A stretch of DNA of 64,000 bases, taken from NCBI RefSeq assembly GCF_001439915.1, contig NZ_LMBW01000001.1, positions 572,409 through 636,408 on the forward strand. Direction: 5' to 3'. Positions 18,372 through 27,179 of the stretch are shown piece after piece (positions within the stretch are counted from its first letter, which is position 1; every line of letters begins with the position of its first letter). The position numbers and the translations under genes were made by a program. Below the pieces are notes generated by a model. The model was not told where the DNA came from and ran no database searches. It was given only the letters and a program-made list of their open reading frames with translations. The DNA is from Fredinandcohnia humi. Lineage in GTDB: Bacteria > Bacillota > Bacilli > Bacillales > Bacillaceae_L.

Positions 18372-19637
18372 ATGTTTTTAGAGCATGCTAGGAAACTAGA
18401 TAGGGAAGACACACTCGCTAAGTTTCGCAGTGAATTTTATTTGCAAGCAAATATCATCTATATGGACGGGAACTCGCTTGGTTTGTTATCGAAGCGCGCG
18501 GAACAATCACTGCTTGATTCATTGGAGGACTGGAAGGAATATGGGATTGATGGCTGGATCCGAGGAAGGCAGCCGTGGTTTTATATGGCAGAAAAAGCAA
18601 GCGAACAACTCGCTCCGCTAGTTGGTGCTTCTTCTGAGGAGATTATTGTAACGGGATCAACGACAGTCAATTTGCATCAGTTAGTTGCAACTTTTTATCA
18701 GCCGAAAGGGAAACGTACCAAGATTGTTGCGGATGAATTGAATTTCCCATCTGATATTTATGCCCTTCAAAGCCAGCTTCGGATTCATGGACTGAATTCA
18801 GATGATCATCTTGTTCGGGTTAAAAGTCGTGATGGCCGCTATTTGAACGAAGACGACATCATTGAAGCAATGACGGACGAAGTAGCCTTGGTGGTTTTGC
18901 CATCGATTTTATATCGCAGCGGTCAAATCTTGGATATGAAGCACTTAACAGCTGAAGCACATAAACGTGGAATTTTAATTGGATTTGATGGCTGCCATTC
19001 GGTCGGCGCAATTCCTCATTCTTTCTCTGAATGGGATGTGGACTTTGCTTTTTGGTGCAATTATAAGCATCTTAATGGAGGACCCGGTGCAGTCGCAGGG
19101 TTGTATGTGAATCGGAAGCATTTTGGCGTGCTGCCAGGTCTTGCAGGATGGTTTGGTTCAAATAAAGAAAAGCAATTTGATATGGAGCATTCATTAACAC
19201 CAGCGGACAATGCCGGTGCTTTTCAAATCGGTACACCACATGTGCTGAGCTTGGCGCCACTACTGGGCTCACTTGAAATGTTTGCCGAGGCAGGGATTGA
19301 AAAGATCCGAACTAAATCTCTATTATTGACGAATTTTTTAATAGAGCTAATCGATACCGAACTTGTGGGGATGGGGTTTACAATCGGTTCACCGCGTGAG
19401 GATTCTATTAGGGGAGGACACGTCGGTCTTGAACATAATGAGGCAGCAAGGATTTGTAAGGCGTTGAAGGAGATTGGAGTAATCCCAGACTTTCGTGCTC
19501 CCAATATGATTCGACTTGCACCTGTTCCACTTTATAATTCATTTGAGGACGTTTGGAAAGTCGTGCAAATGTTAAAAACAATAATGGAAGAAAAGCAATA
19601 TGAAAAATTTGAAAATGAACGAGACGTCGTAGCTTAA
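18372..19637 (+). CDS. kynU: Kynureninase
   Basis: A pyridoxal-phosphate enzyme cleaving kynurenine (or 3-hydroxykynurenine) to anthranilate and alanine. Family features are [16 protein letters not shown] at the N-terminus, [14 protein letters not shown], the aspartate in [15 protein letters not shown], the cofactor lysine in [14 protein letters not shown] (about Lys230) and the [15 protein letters not shown]-like C-terminus (here [11 protein letters not shown]). At 421 aa it is normal. GGGAGG lies before the ATG. Tryptophan dioxygenase and formamidase genes are not adjacent, so either the pathway is split or the enzyme salvages external kynurenine. Confidence 0.93.
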   Translation: MFLEHARKLDREDTLAKFRSEFYLQANIIYMDGNSLGLLSKRAEQSLLDSLEDWKEYGIDGWIRGRQPWFYMAEKASEQLAPLVGASSEEIIVTGSTTVNLHQLVATFYQPKGKRTKIVADELNFPSDIYALQSQLRIHGLNSDDHLVRVKSRDGRYLNEDDIIEAMTDEVALVVLPSILYRSGQILDMKHLTAEAHKRGILIGFDGCHSVGAIPHSFSEWDVDFAFWCNYKHLNGGPGAVAGLYVNRKHFGVLPGLAGWFGSNKEKQFDMEHSLTPADNAGAFQIGTPHVLSLAPLLGSLEMFAEAGIEKIRTKSLLLTNFLIELIDTELVGMGFTIGSPREDSIRGGHVGLEHNEAARICKALKEIGVIPDFRAPNMIRLAPVPLYNSFEDVWKVVQMLKTIMEEKQYEKFENERDVVA

Positions 19638-19664
19638 GGTATACCGATAATGGTATACCTTTTT
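19636..19664 (+). terminator. Terminator after kynU
   Basis: AAGGTATACC and GGTATACCTT pair around GATAAT, followed by Ts; it overlaps the kynU stop codon. Confidence 0.75.
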
Positions 19665-19679
19665 GAAGGAGGAATTTAA

Positions 19680-20423
19680 TTGGCAATCGTACCCTATTCA
19701 TTGTTTGATACATATAAAAAGAAAATTTTATCCCTACCAATGGACTATAAAGAGGATGACTTAAAAAGTGAGTCATTTTTAGTAGACAAGGATGAAAAAA
19801 AACACCTTGAAATCTATTATGCACCATTTGAATACGTGAATGAAGCTGCAAAGGTAATGATTGTCGGAATTACTCCGGGCCTGCATCAGATGAAAAGATC
19901 ATTTTCCACCATTCTTGATCCGAAAAATGAAGGTCTTTCAGATGAACAGCTCCTTCATGAGGTCAAGAAAAACTCAAGCTTTGAAGGACCGATGAGGATA
20001 TACTTGATTCAAATGCTGGACGAGCTTGGTTTGCACTCATACTTAGAACTTGCATCTACAAGTGAGTTATTTTCAACGGCCAGTCATCTTGTTCAAACAG
20101 CATCAGTTATAAGGTATCCAGTCTTTTATAAGGGGAAAAACTACAGTGGGTCCACACCCAAGATGTTAAAAACGGAGCTGTTAAAGAAACATATAATGGA
20201 GAGCTTTACAAAAGAAATAGTAAATATGCAAAATCCTCTCATTATTCCTTTAGGGGTTAATGTGACTGCAGTGTTTGATTATCTTACAGAAAGTGGCTAT
20301 GTATCGCCTAATTCTGTGCTATATGGGTTCCCGCATACATCCGGCGGAAACGGACACCGTCACAGACAATTTGCCGAAAACAAGGAACAGATGAAGAAAA
20401 AGCTATCCAGTTATTTTGGATAA
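19680..20423 (+). CDS. Uncharacterised protein, possibly of the uracil-DNA-glycosylase fold
   Basis: A soluble 247-aa protein. AKVMIVGITPGLHQMKRSF (about 57-75) resembles the motif A region of the UDG superfamily (a strand followed by GxxPG). Near the C-terminus YGFPHTSGGNGHRHRQF could take the place of the usual HPS-type motif. Between them lies an Ile/Leu-rich strand, NPLIIPLGVNVTAVFDYL. These parallels are by eye only, and a function in base excision is not shown. The start is TTG 19680 after GAAGGAGG. Downstream of the kynU terminator, so probably transcribed separately. Confidence 0.6.
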   Translation: MAIVPYSLFDTYKKKILSLPMDYKEDDLKSESFLVDKDEKKHLEIYYAPFEYVNEAAKVMIVGITPGLHQMKRSFSTILDPKNEGLSDEQLLHEVKKNSSFEGPMRIYLIQMLDELGLHSYLELASTSELFSTASHLVQTASVIRYPVFYKGKNYSGSTPKMLKTELLKKHIMESFTKEIVNMQNPLIIPLGVNVTAVFDYLTESGYVSPNSVLYGFPHTSGGNGHRHRQFAENKEQMKKKLSSYFG

Positions 20424-20450
20424 AAAAACTGCACCCTCACTTGGGTGCAG
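20422..20450 (-). terminator. Terminator, convergent (best oriented for the minus-strand gene)
   Basis: CTGCACCC/GGGTGCAG stem with a 6-base loop. The A run on the left becomes a T run for transcription from the right. Confidence 0.8.
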
Positions 20451-20456
20451 CCCTGG

Positions 20457-21452
20457 TCAATCTTCAATTTTAATAGCAATTTTTCCAAACTGTTCCGCTT
20501 CATCGATGCGTTGCATGGCTTTTGCTGCATTTTCAAGAGGGAACACTGTATCAAGTACTGGTTTAATTTTATGCTCATTGACAAATTGGAGCATTTCATT
20601 GAACTCTTCAGTACTAGCCATAGTTGTGCCAAGTAAAGAATATTGACCATAGAAAAATTCTCGAAGATTAAAATCTACAGTATCACCTGCAGAAGCCCCG
20701 AATGTAACCATTTTTCCGCCTTTTCTCAGCTGTCCAAGGGATTTATGGAAGGTCGCTGCTCCTACTGTTTCAACGACAATATCCACTTTTTCACCGTTAA
20801 GTAGCTCATTCCAGTCACCGTTGCTGTCAATCGCAACATCTGCACCCAATTCGAGGGCTTGCTTTAGCTTCGCTTCAGAGCGAGAAGTTACAATGACTCG
20901 AGCACCAACTGCCTTTGCAAAAAGTAAAAGGAAAGTAACCGCGCCACTTCCGATTCCTGGTAAAAGGACTGTATCGGTTGGTTTTACTTGTGCTCGAGTG
21001 AATAAGGCGCGATAGGCAGTCATGGCAGCAAGTGACAATACCCCTGCCTCATCCCAAGATAAATGCGTAGGCTTTGGACCGACATTATCCGCTGATATCG
21101 TGATTTTTTCAGCGAAGGTTCCGTGGTCTGGCAAGCCAAGGATCTCGTGACCTTCAGGTGGTGCATCACTTTTTTCGTTCCAGCCTAATGATGGATTGAT
21201 GACCACTTCATCTCCAACCTTAACCCCTTCAACACCAGGGCCTACTGCCTCAACAATCCCAGCGCCGTCTGATCCAATCACTAGGGGCGGATCTGTTTCT
21301 TGATGTCTATGTAAAACAAATAAATCACGGTGATTAAGGCCTGCAGATTTTAGCTTAACCTTCACTTCACCTCGTTTTGGTTCTACTTCATCGATATCTG
21401 AATAGGATGTCCCGTCTATTCCGGGAACTTTGTAATGTAAAAACGCTTTCAT
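20457..21452 (-). CDS. Zinc-binding-type MDR alcohol dehydrogenase / quinone oxidoreductase-like protein
   Basis: A medium-chain dehydrogenase/reductase of 331 aa. The N-terminal GroES-like domain shows GLNHRDLFVLHRHQE and VIGSDGAGIVEAVGPGVEGVKVGDEV. The Rossmann domain has the nucleotide-binding LLPGIGSGAVTFLLLFAKAVGARVIVTS. The cysteine quartet of the structural zinc site is absent. Relatives are NADPH-dependent quinone or enone reductases. AGGAGGGAAGG precedes the ATG. It stands alone and is convergent with the UDG-like gene. The physiological substrate is unknown. Confidence 0.85.
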   Translation of the reverse strand: MKAFLHYKVPGIDGTSYSDIDEVEPKRGEVKVKLKSAGLNHRDLFVLHRHQETDPPLVIGSDGAGIVEAVGPGVEGVKVGDEVVINPSLGWNEKSDAPPEGHEILGLPDHGTFAEKITISADNVGPKPTHLSWDEAGVLSLAAMTAYRALFTRAQVKPTDTVLLPGIGSGAVTFLLLFAKAVGARVIVTSRSEAKLKQALELGADVAIDSNGDWNELLNGEKVDIVVETVGAATFHKSLGQLRKGGKMVTFGASAGDTVDFNLREFFYGQYSLLGTTMASTEEFNEMLQFVNEHKIKPVLDTVFPLENAAKAMQRIDEAEQFGKIAIKIED

Positions 21453-21603
21453 GCCTTCCCTCCTAATTTGTCAAAATGATAGTTTCATTGTAATAGAAGT
21501 CTACAGAAGATTTCAACTTATTGGATTGTGGCGGGCAGGTAGTTGAATTACGTTTCACTGCCGATTGCTAGGTTGAAATGGAAAAAAGGTTAATGGATGA
21601 AAA

Positions 21604-21902
21604 GGATTCGTGCCCGTTTACAGGTTAGTTGATGAAAAGAGTAACGTATGGTGAGGATTCGTGCCCGTTTAATGGGTTAGGGGATGAAAGGGGGAACGCA
21701 AGCTGGGGATTCGTACTAGGGAGATGAAAAGAGTAACACAAGCTGAGGATTCGTGCCCGTTTAACAGGATAGGAGATGAAAAGAGTAACGCAAGCTGAGG
21801 ATTCGTGTCCGTTTAACAGGTTAGGAGATGAAAAGAGAAATGCAAGCTGAGGATTCGTGCCCATTTAATGGGTTAGGGGATGGAAAGGGGAACGCAAGGG
21901 GC
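21604..21902. repeat. Tandem repeat array 1, 52-bp period, six units
   Basis: Units begin GGATTCGTGCCC at 21604, 21655, 21707, 21747, 21799 and 21851, giving steps of 51, 52, 40, 52 and 52. The third unit has an internal 12-base deletion. Each unit holds a short dyad such as CCCATTTAATGGG. The region 21453-22090 carries no supported gene; open frames within it follow the repeat. The sequence is unrelated to the two other 52-bp arrays in the window. Confidence 0.9.
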
Positions 21903-22090
21903 GAAGGTGAACTCGTAAACCTAGTAAATTAGCCCACCTATTTGAAAAAAACAGGAAACTCCAATCGACTAACTCTCCTCAACCATACCTCCTCCGAAAA
22001 ACGACATATCAAACCAAAAAGTTCTACGCATCTATACACATCTAGCCTTATACTAGTAACAAACACCAAATCGGAAAGGGTTTTTCATAC

Positions 22091-23143
22091 ATGCAAAAAA
22101 GACTAAAAGAGTACGGGATACAAATCGGGACCTTACCAACAGGACCACTTAATAAAATTACAGATGTTAAAGGAGTGAAAGTCGGGCACTTCACCATATC
22201 AAACGGAGACATTCAGACGGGAGTGACTGCAATCATCCCTCATGAAGAAAACATTTTTAACAATAAAGTGGTTGCTGCCTCATATGCTATAAATGGGTTC
22301 GGCAAGACGGTGGGGACTCTCCAAATTAATGAGCTTGGTACGATCGAAACGCCAATTTTGCTGACAAATACACTGAGTGTGGGGGTGGCTGCAAATCATC
22401 TCATTAGTTATAGCTTAGCTCAAAATAAAGAAATCGGAGACACGACTGGAACTGTAAATCCTGTTATCGGGGAATGCAATGATATGTTTTTAAATAACAT
22501 CCGTAAACAGTCCATCACAGAAGATCATGTCCGAACAGCCCTAAAAAACGCGAATACTCATTTTGAGGAGGGCAGTATTGGCGCCGGCATGGGTATGAAA
22601 TGTTTTGGATTAAAAGGGGGGATTGGTTCATCATCACGGATTCTTACATACCCACATGGTACTTATTCCCTAGGAGTTTTGGTGCTTTCGAACTTTGGAG
22701 AAATCGATCAGTTTCGATTAAATGGAATCCATGTGGGTCCAGGGATCAAATCCAAGCTTCCCATAGCCAATCATGATGGTGACAAAGGCTCCATCATGAT
22801 TATTATCGCAACCGATTTACCGGTGACATCACGTCAATTAAAGCGAATCATTAAGCGTGCTTCAGTCGGTCTAGGTAGAACAGGCTCCTTTATTGGAAAT
22901 GGGAGTGGAGATATTTTTATTGGCTTTTCAACCGCAAATAAAGTCAGTCATGAAAACAATGACAATTTACAGATATTTAGAACAGTCCATGAAGATGACC
23001 TAGATCAAGCCTTTTTAGCAACGGCTGATGCAACAGAGGAAGCCATTTTACAGTCATTAGTTACAGCAAAAACAACGACAGGTCGTAATGGCAATACTCT
23101 TTATTCTTTGGCTGAATTTTTGGATGAAATAGAAACAAAATGA
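22091..23143 (+). CDS. P1 family peptidase (DmpA-like, L-aminopeptidase/D-esterase)
   Basis: A 350-aa self-processing N-terminal-nucleophile hydrolase. The conserved opening ITDVKGVKVGHFTI, then GVTAIIPHEEN, GFGKTVGTLQINELGTIETPILLTNTLSVG and GTVNPVIGECND are all typical. The GLKGGIGSSSR segment (about 180-190) lies where the family is cut ahead of the catalytic serine. Activities in the family include D-aminopeptidase and beta-aminopeptidase; the substrate is unknown. The start follows a weak GAAAGGG site. The puuD-like gene begins 13 bases downstream, so the two form an operon of peptide or amide hydrolysis. Confidence 0.88.
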   Translation: MQKRLKEYGIQIGTLPTGPLNKITDVKGVKVGHFTISNGDIQTGVTAIIPHEENIFNNKVVAASYAINGFGKTVGTLQINELGTIETPILLTNTLSVGVAANHLISYSLAQNKEIGDTTGTVNPVIGECNDMFLNNIRKQSITEDHVRTALKNANTHFEEGSIGAGMGMKCFGLKGGIGSSSRILTYPHGTYSLGVLVLSNFGEIDQFRLNGIHVGPGIKSKLPIANHDGDKGSIMIIIATDLPVTSRQLKRIIKRASVGLGRTGSFIGNGSGDIFIGFSTANKVSHENNDNLQIFRTVHEDDLDQAFLATADATEEAILQSLVTAKTTTGRNGNTLYSLAEFLDEIETK

Positions 23144-23155
23144 GGAGGACTCCAC

Positions 23156-23857
23156 ATGAATAAACCGATTATTGGTGTTACTTCGCATGTTGAGTTGGAT
23201 TATAGGCATTCTCTTTCGAATGATTATGTTCAAGCCGTTATTCAAGCAGGGGGAATACCGGTTATTATACCAATCGGGATTGACGGGGATGTTTCACAGC
23301 TTGCTAGTAAAATAGATGGACTGCTTCTAACTGGCGGTGGGGATATTGATCCGACCCTTTTCGGGGAGGAACCACATCCGAAGCTTGGGACAATTTCGCC
23401 TGGAAGGGATCAGTTGGAACCGGCCTTTATTAAAGAAATGCTTATTGCTGATAAACCAATCCTTGCGATTTGTCGAGGTATTCAAATCTTGAATATCACG
23501 CTTGGTGGGGATATGTACCAGGATATTTATTCGCAGCATGAGACCCAACTGCTTCAGCATTCACAAAAAGCAAATAGGTCTCATCTTGCGCATTTTGTAA
23601 AAGTGAAGGAAGGTAGTTTACTTGCATCTATTGCCGGGGCTGCAGAGTTTAAGGTGAATACGGATCATCATCAGGCTGTCCGCCATGTGCCATACCCACT
23701 TGATGTGTCGGGGGTGGCATCGGATGGAATAATCGAGGCAATCGAAAGTACGGGGCATTCTTTTGTACTAGGTGTTCAATGGCATCCGGAAGGCTTGGCG
23801 GTCAATGGTGATGAGATTGCCAAACGAATTTTTGCCAGATTTGTAGAGAGTTGTTAA
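23156..23857 (+). CDS. Class I glutamine-amidotransferase-like gamma-glutamyl hydrolase (PuuD family)
   Basis: A 233-aa hydrolase of gamma-glutamyl amides, similar to the gamma-glutamyl-GABA hydrolase PuuD. The nucleophile cysteine lies in LAICRGIQILNITLGGDMYQDI, and the histidine-glutamate pair is in GVQWHPEGL. The early signature KIDGLLLTGGGDIDPTLFGEEP is diagnostic. GAGGAGG precedes the ATG. Co-transcribed with the P1 peptidase. No other putrescine-pathway gene is near, so the true substrate may be another gamma-glutamyl compound. Confidence 0.88.
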   Translation: MNKPIIGVTSHVELDYRHSLSNDYVQAVIQAGGIPVIIPIGIDGDVSQLASKIDGLLLTGGGDIDPTLFGEEPHPKLGTISPGRDQLEPAFIKEMLIADKPILAICRGIQILNITLGGDMYQDIYSQHETQLLQHSQKANRSHLAHFVKVKEGSLLASIAGAAEFKVNTDHHQAVRHVPYPLDVSGVASDGIIEAIESTGHSFVLGVQWHPEGLAVNGDEIAKRIFARFVESC

Positions 23858-24083
23858 GATCAAAATGCGCCTTGGCGTATTTGCGCATGATTATTAGGCC
23901 CACAGGAAGTGGCGTTTTTAGTCTTTAATCGAGCTTGCTTGAAAAATTTCCTTTGAAAAATCGTGGCATCCGCCGGAGGCTTTAACTTTATTCGGTGGGA
24001 GTTTGAACCCCGATTGAATTCTTTATTGTTTTTGTACTCATCCACCACTTATAGAAGTATGTGACTATTGCCGAATAAAGTTA
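23858..24083 (-). repeat. Dispersed structured repeat, family B, copy 1
   Basis: Read on the minus strand it contains GCCTCCGGCGGATGCCAC and ends with GCGCAAATACGCCAAGG then CGCATTTTGAT. The other end is bounded by the inverted arms TAACTTTATTCGG (23983-23995) and CCGAATAAAGTTA (24071-24083). It shares both ends and the middle GACGCCACTTCCTGTGG-like part with the copies at 26141 and 36506. No gene lies inside. Confidence 0.8.
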
Positions 24084-24084
24084 C

Positions 24085-24107
24085 GGAGTTTAGCTCGGCT
24101 AAACTCC
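24085..24107 (-). terminator. Hairpin at the 3' end of the 107-aa gene
   Basis: GGAGTTTAGC and GCTAAACTCC form a perfect 10-bp stem with a 3-base loop. The T-tract on the minus strand is weak. Confidence 0.5.
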
Positions 24108-24430
24108 TATTTCCAGTACTCCAAAAACTCATAATTGTCGGTCGGGATTTTTTTAATCACTTCGTTTGCTTCATTGCGGTAAACTTCATACTCCTGGTAG
24201 ACTTCAACCTTATGTCCTTTCACCATCTCCGTGTCAACATACTGCATTTCCAATTCAGGAATTAGTCCCTCGAGCAGGTTTTTCTCTTCTGGATTGACAG
24301 ATACTTCCTCATCGGAAGAAAGACCGGATACAGAAATGGCCTTTTTGTACTCGAAAACATCATCTGCTTCAATTACACCGGTCACAAATATGATAGAAAG
24401 AATCCCAATCGCAGCCATTAATTTATTCAA
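24107..24430 (-). CDS. Exported protein of unknown function, 107 aa
   Basis: The N-terminus MNKLMAAIGILSIIFVTGVIEA is a likely signal peptide or anchor. The rest is acidic and hydrophilic (DDVFEYKKAISVSG, SVNPEEKNLLEGLIPELEMQYVD). The start is put at TTG 24430, which has AAAGGAG at the right distance; a TTG three codons upstream overlaps that site. It lies 101 bases after the HAAS-domain gene on the same strand and may share its transcript. No family was recognised. Confidence 0.55.
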   Translation of the reverse strand: MNKLMAAIGILSIIFVTGVIEADDVFEYKKAISVSGLSSDEEVSVNPEEKNLLEGLIPELEMQYVDTEMVKGHKVEVYQEYEVYRNEANEVIKKIPTDNYEFLEYWK

Positions 24431-24531
24431 TGTTACCAAACTCCTTTTTCCCGTATCTACTACTCATCTATATGCATCCCGAAAAAAGTTTAGGACAACT
24501 AATCCCTTAGGGCGAGTTTGGTCATTTCAAA

Positions 24532-25524
24532 TTATCGAATGTTGGCCTTACGGATCCCGTCAAATATGTTGAGAGCTGAAGATACGATGAATGAAACAAG
24601 TACAAGTCCTTTGAACCATGTTTTAAAGTCATTGATTTCGAATAAATCTGTCATATACGAGATGAAATCCGGGTTTAAGATGTTAGGATTTAAGAAGATT
24701 ACGATGAATACAATGGTTGAAAATACCTGAAGGGCAGTATTGTAGATTGCCATTCTTTTCGTCCATTGCCCTTTGATTAGTTTATATAAGGCTAATGCGA
24801 TTTCCAAACCAATCACAACTAGAACGATTGGCCAAAAAGAAAGCAAAACCTCATGATTTAAAGCTGGGGTTACAAACTCAAGACCACCTTTACCACCTTC
24901 ATAAACACCTAGAAGTTGATTGGCATAAAAATAAAGAGTTGCCCAGATTGCTGTCCATAAGAAAGCGCCAAATACTTCAAATTTTGAAATCTTCTTTTTC
25001 TTAGGGATATAAGTGATTTTCTTTAAATCAGCTGGATTCCATTTTTGAAGGCTACTTGTTAGTGGTTGTTCATCTTTTCCTGTATCTGTTCTTTCTATAA
25101 TCGCAAACACAATTGTAAACCAAAAGAAGGTTTGGATCGAAACTTCAACGACTCTCCAAATTCCGAAGCCTAACAAGTCCAGAACCACATTTATGATGGT
25201 TTCCTCACCTTGATACCCGATAAAATACTCAGCGAACATTGCAATGAGTGAAACAACAGCGGCAATTGGTAAAATCATTTTTAATAAGCTTACATACACG
25301 TCAAAATAACGTGGACCAATTAGGTACATCGGTCGATCTCGATAATTATTAGCCAATTTTACTGGGCTCCCTAATTTTTCAAGCACTGTTTTTACATCTT
25401 CTTCATTGTAATCATCAGGCAACATATCCCGGGTGGTCGAACGTAATTCAAGTGCGATCTCTTCACGCATTTTTTCAGGCAGCCTTCTTGTAACCTCCTG
25501 AATGTAGATATCAATCAGATTCAT
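24532..25524 (-). CDS. HAAS-domain multi-pass membrane protein
   Basis: 330 aa. Residues 1-70 (MNLIDIYIQEVTRRLPEKMREEIALELRSTTRDML...VKTVLEKLGSPVKLANNYR) form the HAAS helical domain, which is typically encoded next to PadR regulators. About six to seven hydrophobic segments follow (for example IAAVVSLIAMFAEYFIG and VLLSFWPIVLVVIGLEIALALY). It overlaps the padR gene by 14 bases, so translation is coupled. The pair likely forms a sensing unit in which the membrane protein and the regulator belong together; the signal is unknown. Confidence 0.8.
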   Translation of the reverse strand: MNLIDIYIQEVTRRLPEKMREEIALELRSTTRDMLPDDYNEEDVKTVLEKLGSPVKLANNYRDRPMYLIGPRYFDVYVSLLKMILPIAAVVSLIAMFAEYFIGYQGEETIINVVLDLLGFGIWRVVEVSIQTFFWFTIVFAIIERTDTGKDEQPLTSSLQKWNPADLKKITYIPKKKKISKFEVFGAFLWTAIWATLYFYANQLLGVYEGGKGGLEFVTPALNHEVLLSFWPIVLVVIGLEIALALYKLIKGQWTKRMAIYNTALQVFSTIVFIVIFLNPNILNPDFISYMTDLFEINDFKTWFKGLVLVSFIVSSALNIFDGIRKANIR

Positions 25525-25858
25525 AATCTTCCTCTCCCTCTAATAGGCTGTAAAGCTCTTTTGAATTCTGAATCCATTCCTTTTTAAGCTGTAAAAAGAT
25601 CTCGAGACCGTATTCACTTAACAGATAATATTTACGGGGTCTGCTTTCAGTTGTATCCCAGCTGCTCGTCACCAATTCCTGTTTTTCCAGGCGGCGAAGC
25701 AAAGGATATAAGGTACTTTGGTCAATCGCAATTCCAGACCCTTCCAAGGATTGAACAAGTGAATATCCATATTGCGGGGTTCGTAATTGACTTAAAACAG
25801 CTAGTGTCAACGTTCCTCTTCTCAGCTCTGTCATTAATGAGTTTAATAAGTTACTCAT
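25511..25858 (-). CDS. PadR-family transcriptional regulator
   Basis: A 115-aa winged-helix repressor: RRGTLTLAVLSQLRTPQYGYSLVQSLEGSGIAIDQSTLYPLLRRLEKQELVTSSW is the family core, followed by the RPRKYYLLSEYG wing. It is first in a minus-strand operon with the HAAS protein. Two 20-bp direct repeats in the promoter region (25878-25925) are probable autoregulatory operators. Confidence 0.9.
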   Translation of the reverse strand: MSNLLNSLMTELRRGTLTLAVLSQLRTPQYGYSLVQSLEGSGIAIDQSTLYPLLRRLEKQELVTSSWDTTESRPRKYYLLSEYGLEIFLQLKKEWIQNSKELYSLLEGEEDYESD

Positions 25859-25877
25859 TCACCCACCTCATTTTTAT

Positions 25878-25925
25878 TACTATATGTCATACAGTATTTA
25901 ATTTATACTATGTATCGTACACTAT
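25878..25925. promoter_or_regulatory. Two 20-bp direct repeats, probable PadR operators
   Basis: TACTATATGTCATACAGTAT (25878-25897) and TACTATGTATCGTACACTAT (25906-25925) agree at 16 of 20 positions, start 28 bp apart and have partial dyad symmetry. They lie just upstream of the padR start. Confidence 0.6.
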
Positions 25926-25960
25926 TATTGTGACGAAAGCAATTAAACTTTTCAAAAAGA

Positions 25961-25988
25961 ATGACAGAAAAATTGGATATGCTATAAT
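25961..25988 (+). promoter_or_regulatory. Promoter of the thiMED operon
   Basis: A -35-like ATGACA at 25961-25966, a 16-bp spacer and a perfect TATAAT at 25983-25988, about 20 bases before the riboswitch. Confidence 0.65.
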
Positions 25989-26008
25989 AAAGTGAATTGA
26001 ATAATAAC

Positions 26009-26093
26009 AGGGGGGCTCACACATGTGGGCTGAGAGTAAGCGAAATGTAGCTTTGACCCTTTACCTGATTTGGATAATGCCAACGTAGGGAAT
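26009..26093 (+). ncRNA. TPP riboswitch (THI element)
   Basis: The thiamine pyrophosphate aptamer is recognisable from the conserved GGGCTGAGA (26027-26035), the GACCCTTTACCTGATTTGGA block (26055-26074), TAATGCCAACGT and GTAGGGAA. The order and spacing of these blocks are canonical. It would repress the downstream thiM-thiE-thiD genes when TPP is plentiful, by forming the terminator at 26112-26148. Confidence 0.95.
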
Positions 26094-26111
26094 ATGTAAG
26101 TATGAGTATTC

Positions 26112-26148
26112 ATGCGGTATATCTATTACAGGTATACCGCATTTTTTA
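26112..26148 (+). terminator. Riboswitch expression-platform terminator
   Basis: ATGCGGTATA pairs with TATACCGCAT around an 11-base loop, followed by T6, 19 bases after the aptamer. Confidence 0.85.
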
Positions 26149-26335
26149 TTCAACATGGCTTAAACCCCGTTGAATAAAAAAATGCCTCCGGCGGATACCA
26201 CAGATTTTCAATGGAAAATTTTCGAGCAAACGACCAAAGACTAAGGACGCCACTTCCTGTGGCAACGTCTTTGTGACCCACCTCGTGTGGGCCTAAAAAA
26301 TCTGGGCGCAAATACGCTAAGGCGCATTTGATTAG
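26141..26335 (+). repeat. Dispersed structured repeat, family B, copy 2
   Basis: It begins with the arm TTTTTTATTCAAC, overlapping the riboswitch terminator T-run. The inverse arm GTTGAATAAAAAA is at 26170-26182, then GCCTCCGGCGGATACCAC, GACGCCACTTCCTGTGG and the end word GCGCAAATACGCTAAGGCGC plus ATTTGAT. It lies between the riboswitch terminator and the thiM ribosome binding site, so it is part of the thi leader RNA. Confidence 0.8.
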
Positions 26336-26354
26336 TTTGATAGGAGGAAAAAAG

Positions 26355-27179
26355 ATGTTCGAGCAAATTATTGAAAATGTAAGGAAAAACATACCGCTTG
26401 TACATAATATTACAAACTATGTGACGGTTAATGATGTTGCAAATATGGTCCTTGCTTGTGGGGGATCACCGATTATGGCGGACGATCCGAAGGAAGTGGA
26501 GGAGATTACAAGCATCTGTAGTGCGCTTGTGATTAATATTGGGACTTTAAATGAACGAACAATCGAATCGATGATTTTAGCAGGAAAAGCTGCAAATAAA
26601 TGTGGGCATCCTGTAGTTTTGGACCCAGTTGGGGCGGGTGCATCCAGTTTACGCACCAATACCGTCTACCGCCTTTTAGAAGAGGTTCGGTTCGATGTCA
26701 TTCGGGGAAACCTCTCAGAAATAAAAACCGTTCATGCTGGCGGCGGGAAGACAAAAGGTGTGGATGCAGCCGCGGAAGATGTCATCAATGAAGGAAATCT
26801 CGATGAAATGGTTCAATTTGCGAAAATGGTAAGCACGCAGACAGGTGCCGTTATTGCAATCACGGGTGCGATTGATATCGTTGCAAATAAAGACGAAGCT
26901 TTTGCGATCAGAAATGGTCACCCAATGATGTCAAAAATAACTGGGACAGGTTGCATGCTTTCAGCGGTTGTAGCTGCATATTGTGGTGCCAATCCTCAGG
27001 AAATTTTAAAAAGCACGGCGGCTGCGGTGAGTGCGATGGGATATTGCGGAGAACTGGCTCATCAAAAGGTAGAAGAATTGAATGAGGGAACTTCATCATT
27101 TCGAACGTATTTGATTGATGCGATGAGCAGGCTAGACTATACACTACTTCAAGGTGGGATGAACATTGAAAATCGATAA
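26355..27179 (+). CDS. thiM: Hydroxyethylthiazole kinase
   Basis: Phosphorylates 4-methyl-5-(2-hydroxyethyl)thiazole for thiamine salvage. Family motifs are visible: PLVHNITNYVTVNDVANMVLACGGSPIMADDP, HPVVLDPVGAGAS, and the ribokinase-like phosphate-binding MSKITGTGCMLSAVVAAY with the catalytic cysteine. The length is 274 aa. The ATG at 26355 has AGGAGG (26341-26346); the frame is open upstream but without a start of equal quality. First gene of a riboswitch-controlled operon, overlapping thiE by 14 bases. Confidence 0.95.
   Translation: MFEQIIENVRKNIPLVHNITNYVTVNDVANMVLACGGSPIMADDPKEVEEITSICSALVINIGTLNERTIESMILAGKAANKCGHPVVLDPVGAGASSLRTNTVYRLLEEVRFDVIRGNLSEIKTVHAGGGKTKGVDAAAEDVINEGNLDEMVQFAKMVSTQTGAVIAITGAIDIVANKDEAFAIRNGHPMMSKITGTGCMLSAVVAAYCGANPQEILKSTAAAVSAMGYCGELAHQKVEELNEGTSSFRTYLIDAMSRLDYTLLQGGMNIENR

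Noticed and set aside
21625-21864. Minus-strand 79-codon open frame
   Set aside because: Lies wholly in tandem array 1; peptide is just the translated repeat.
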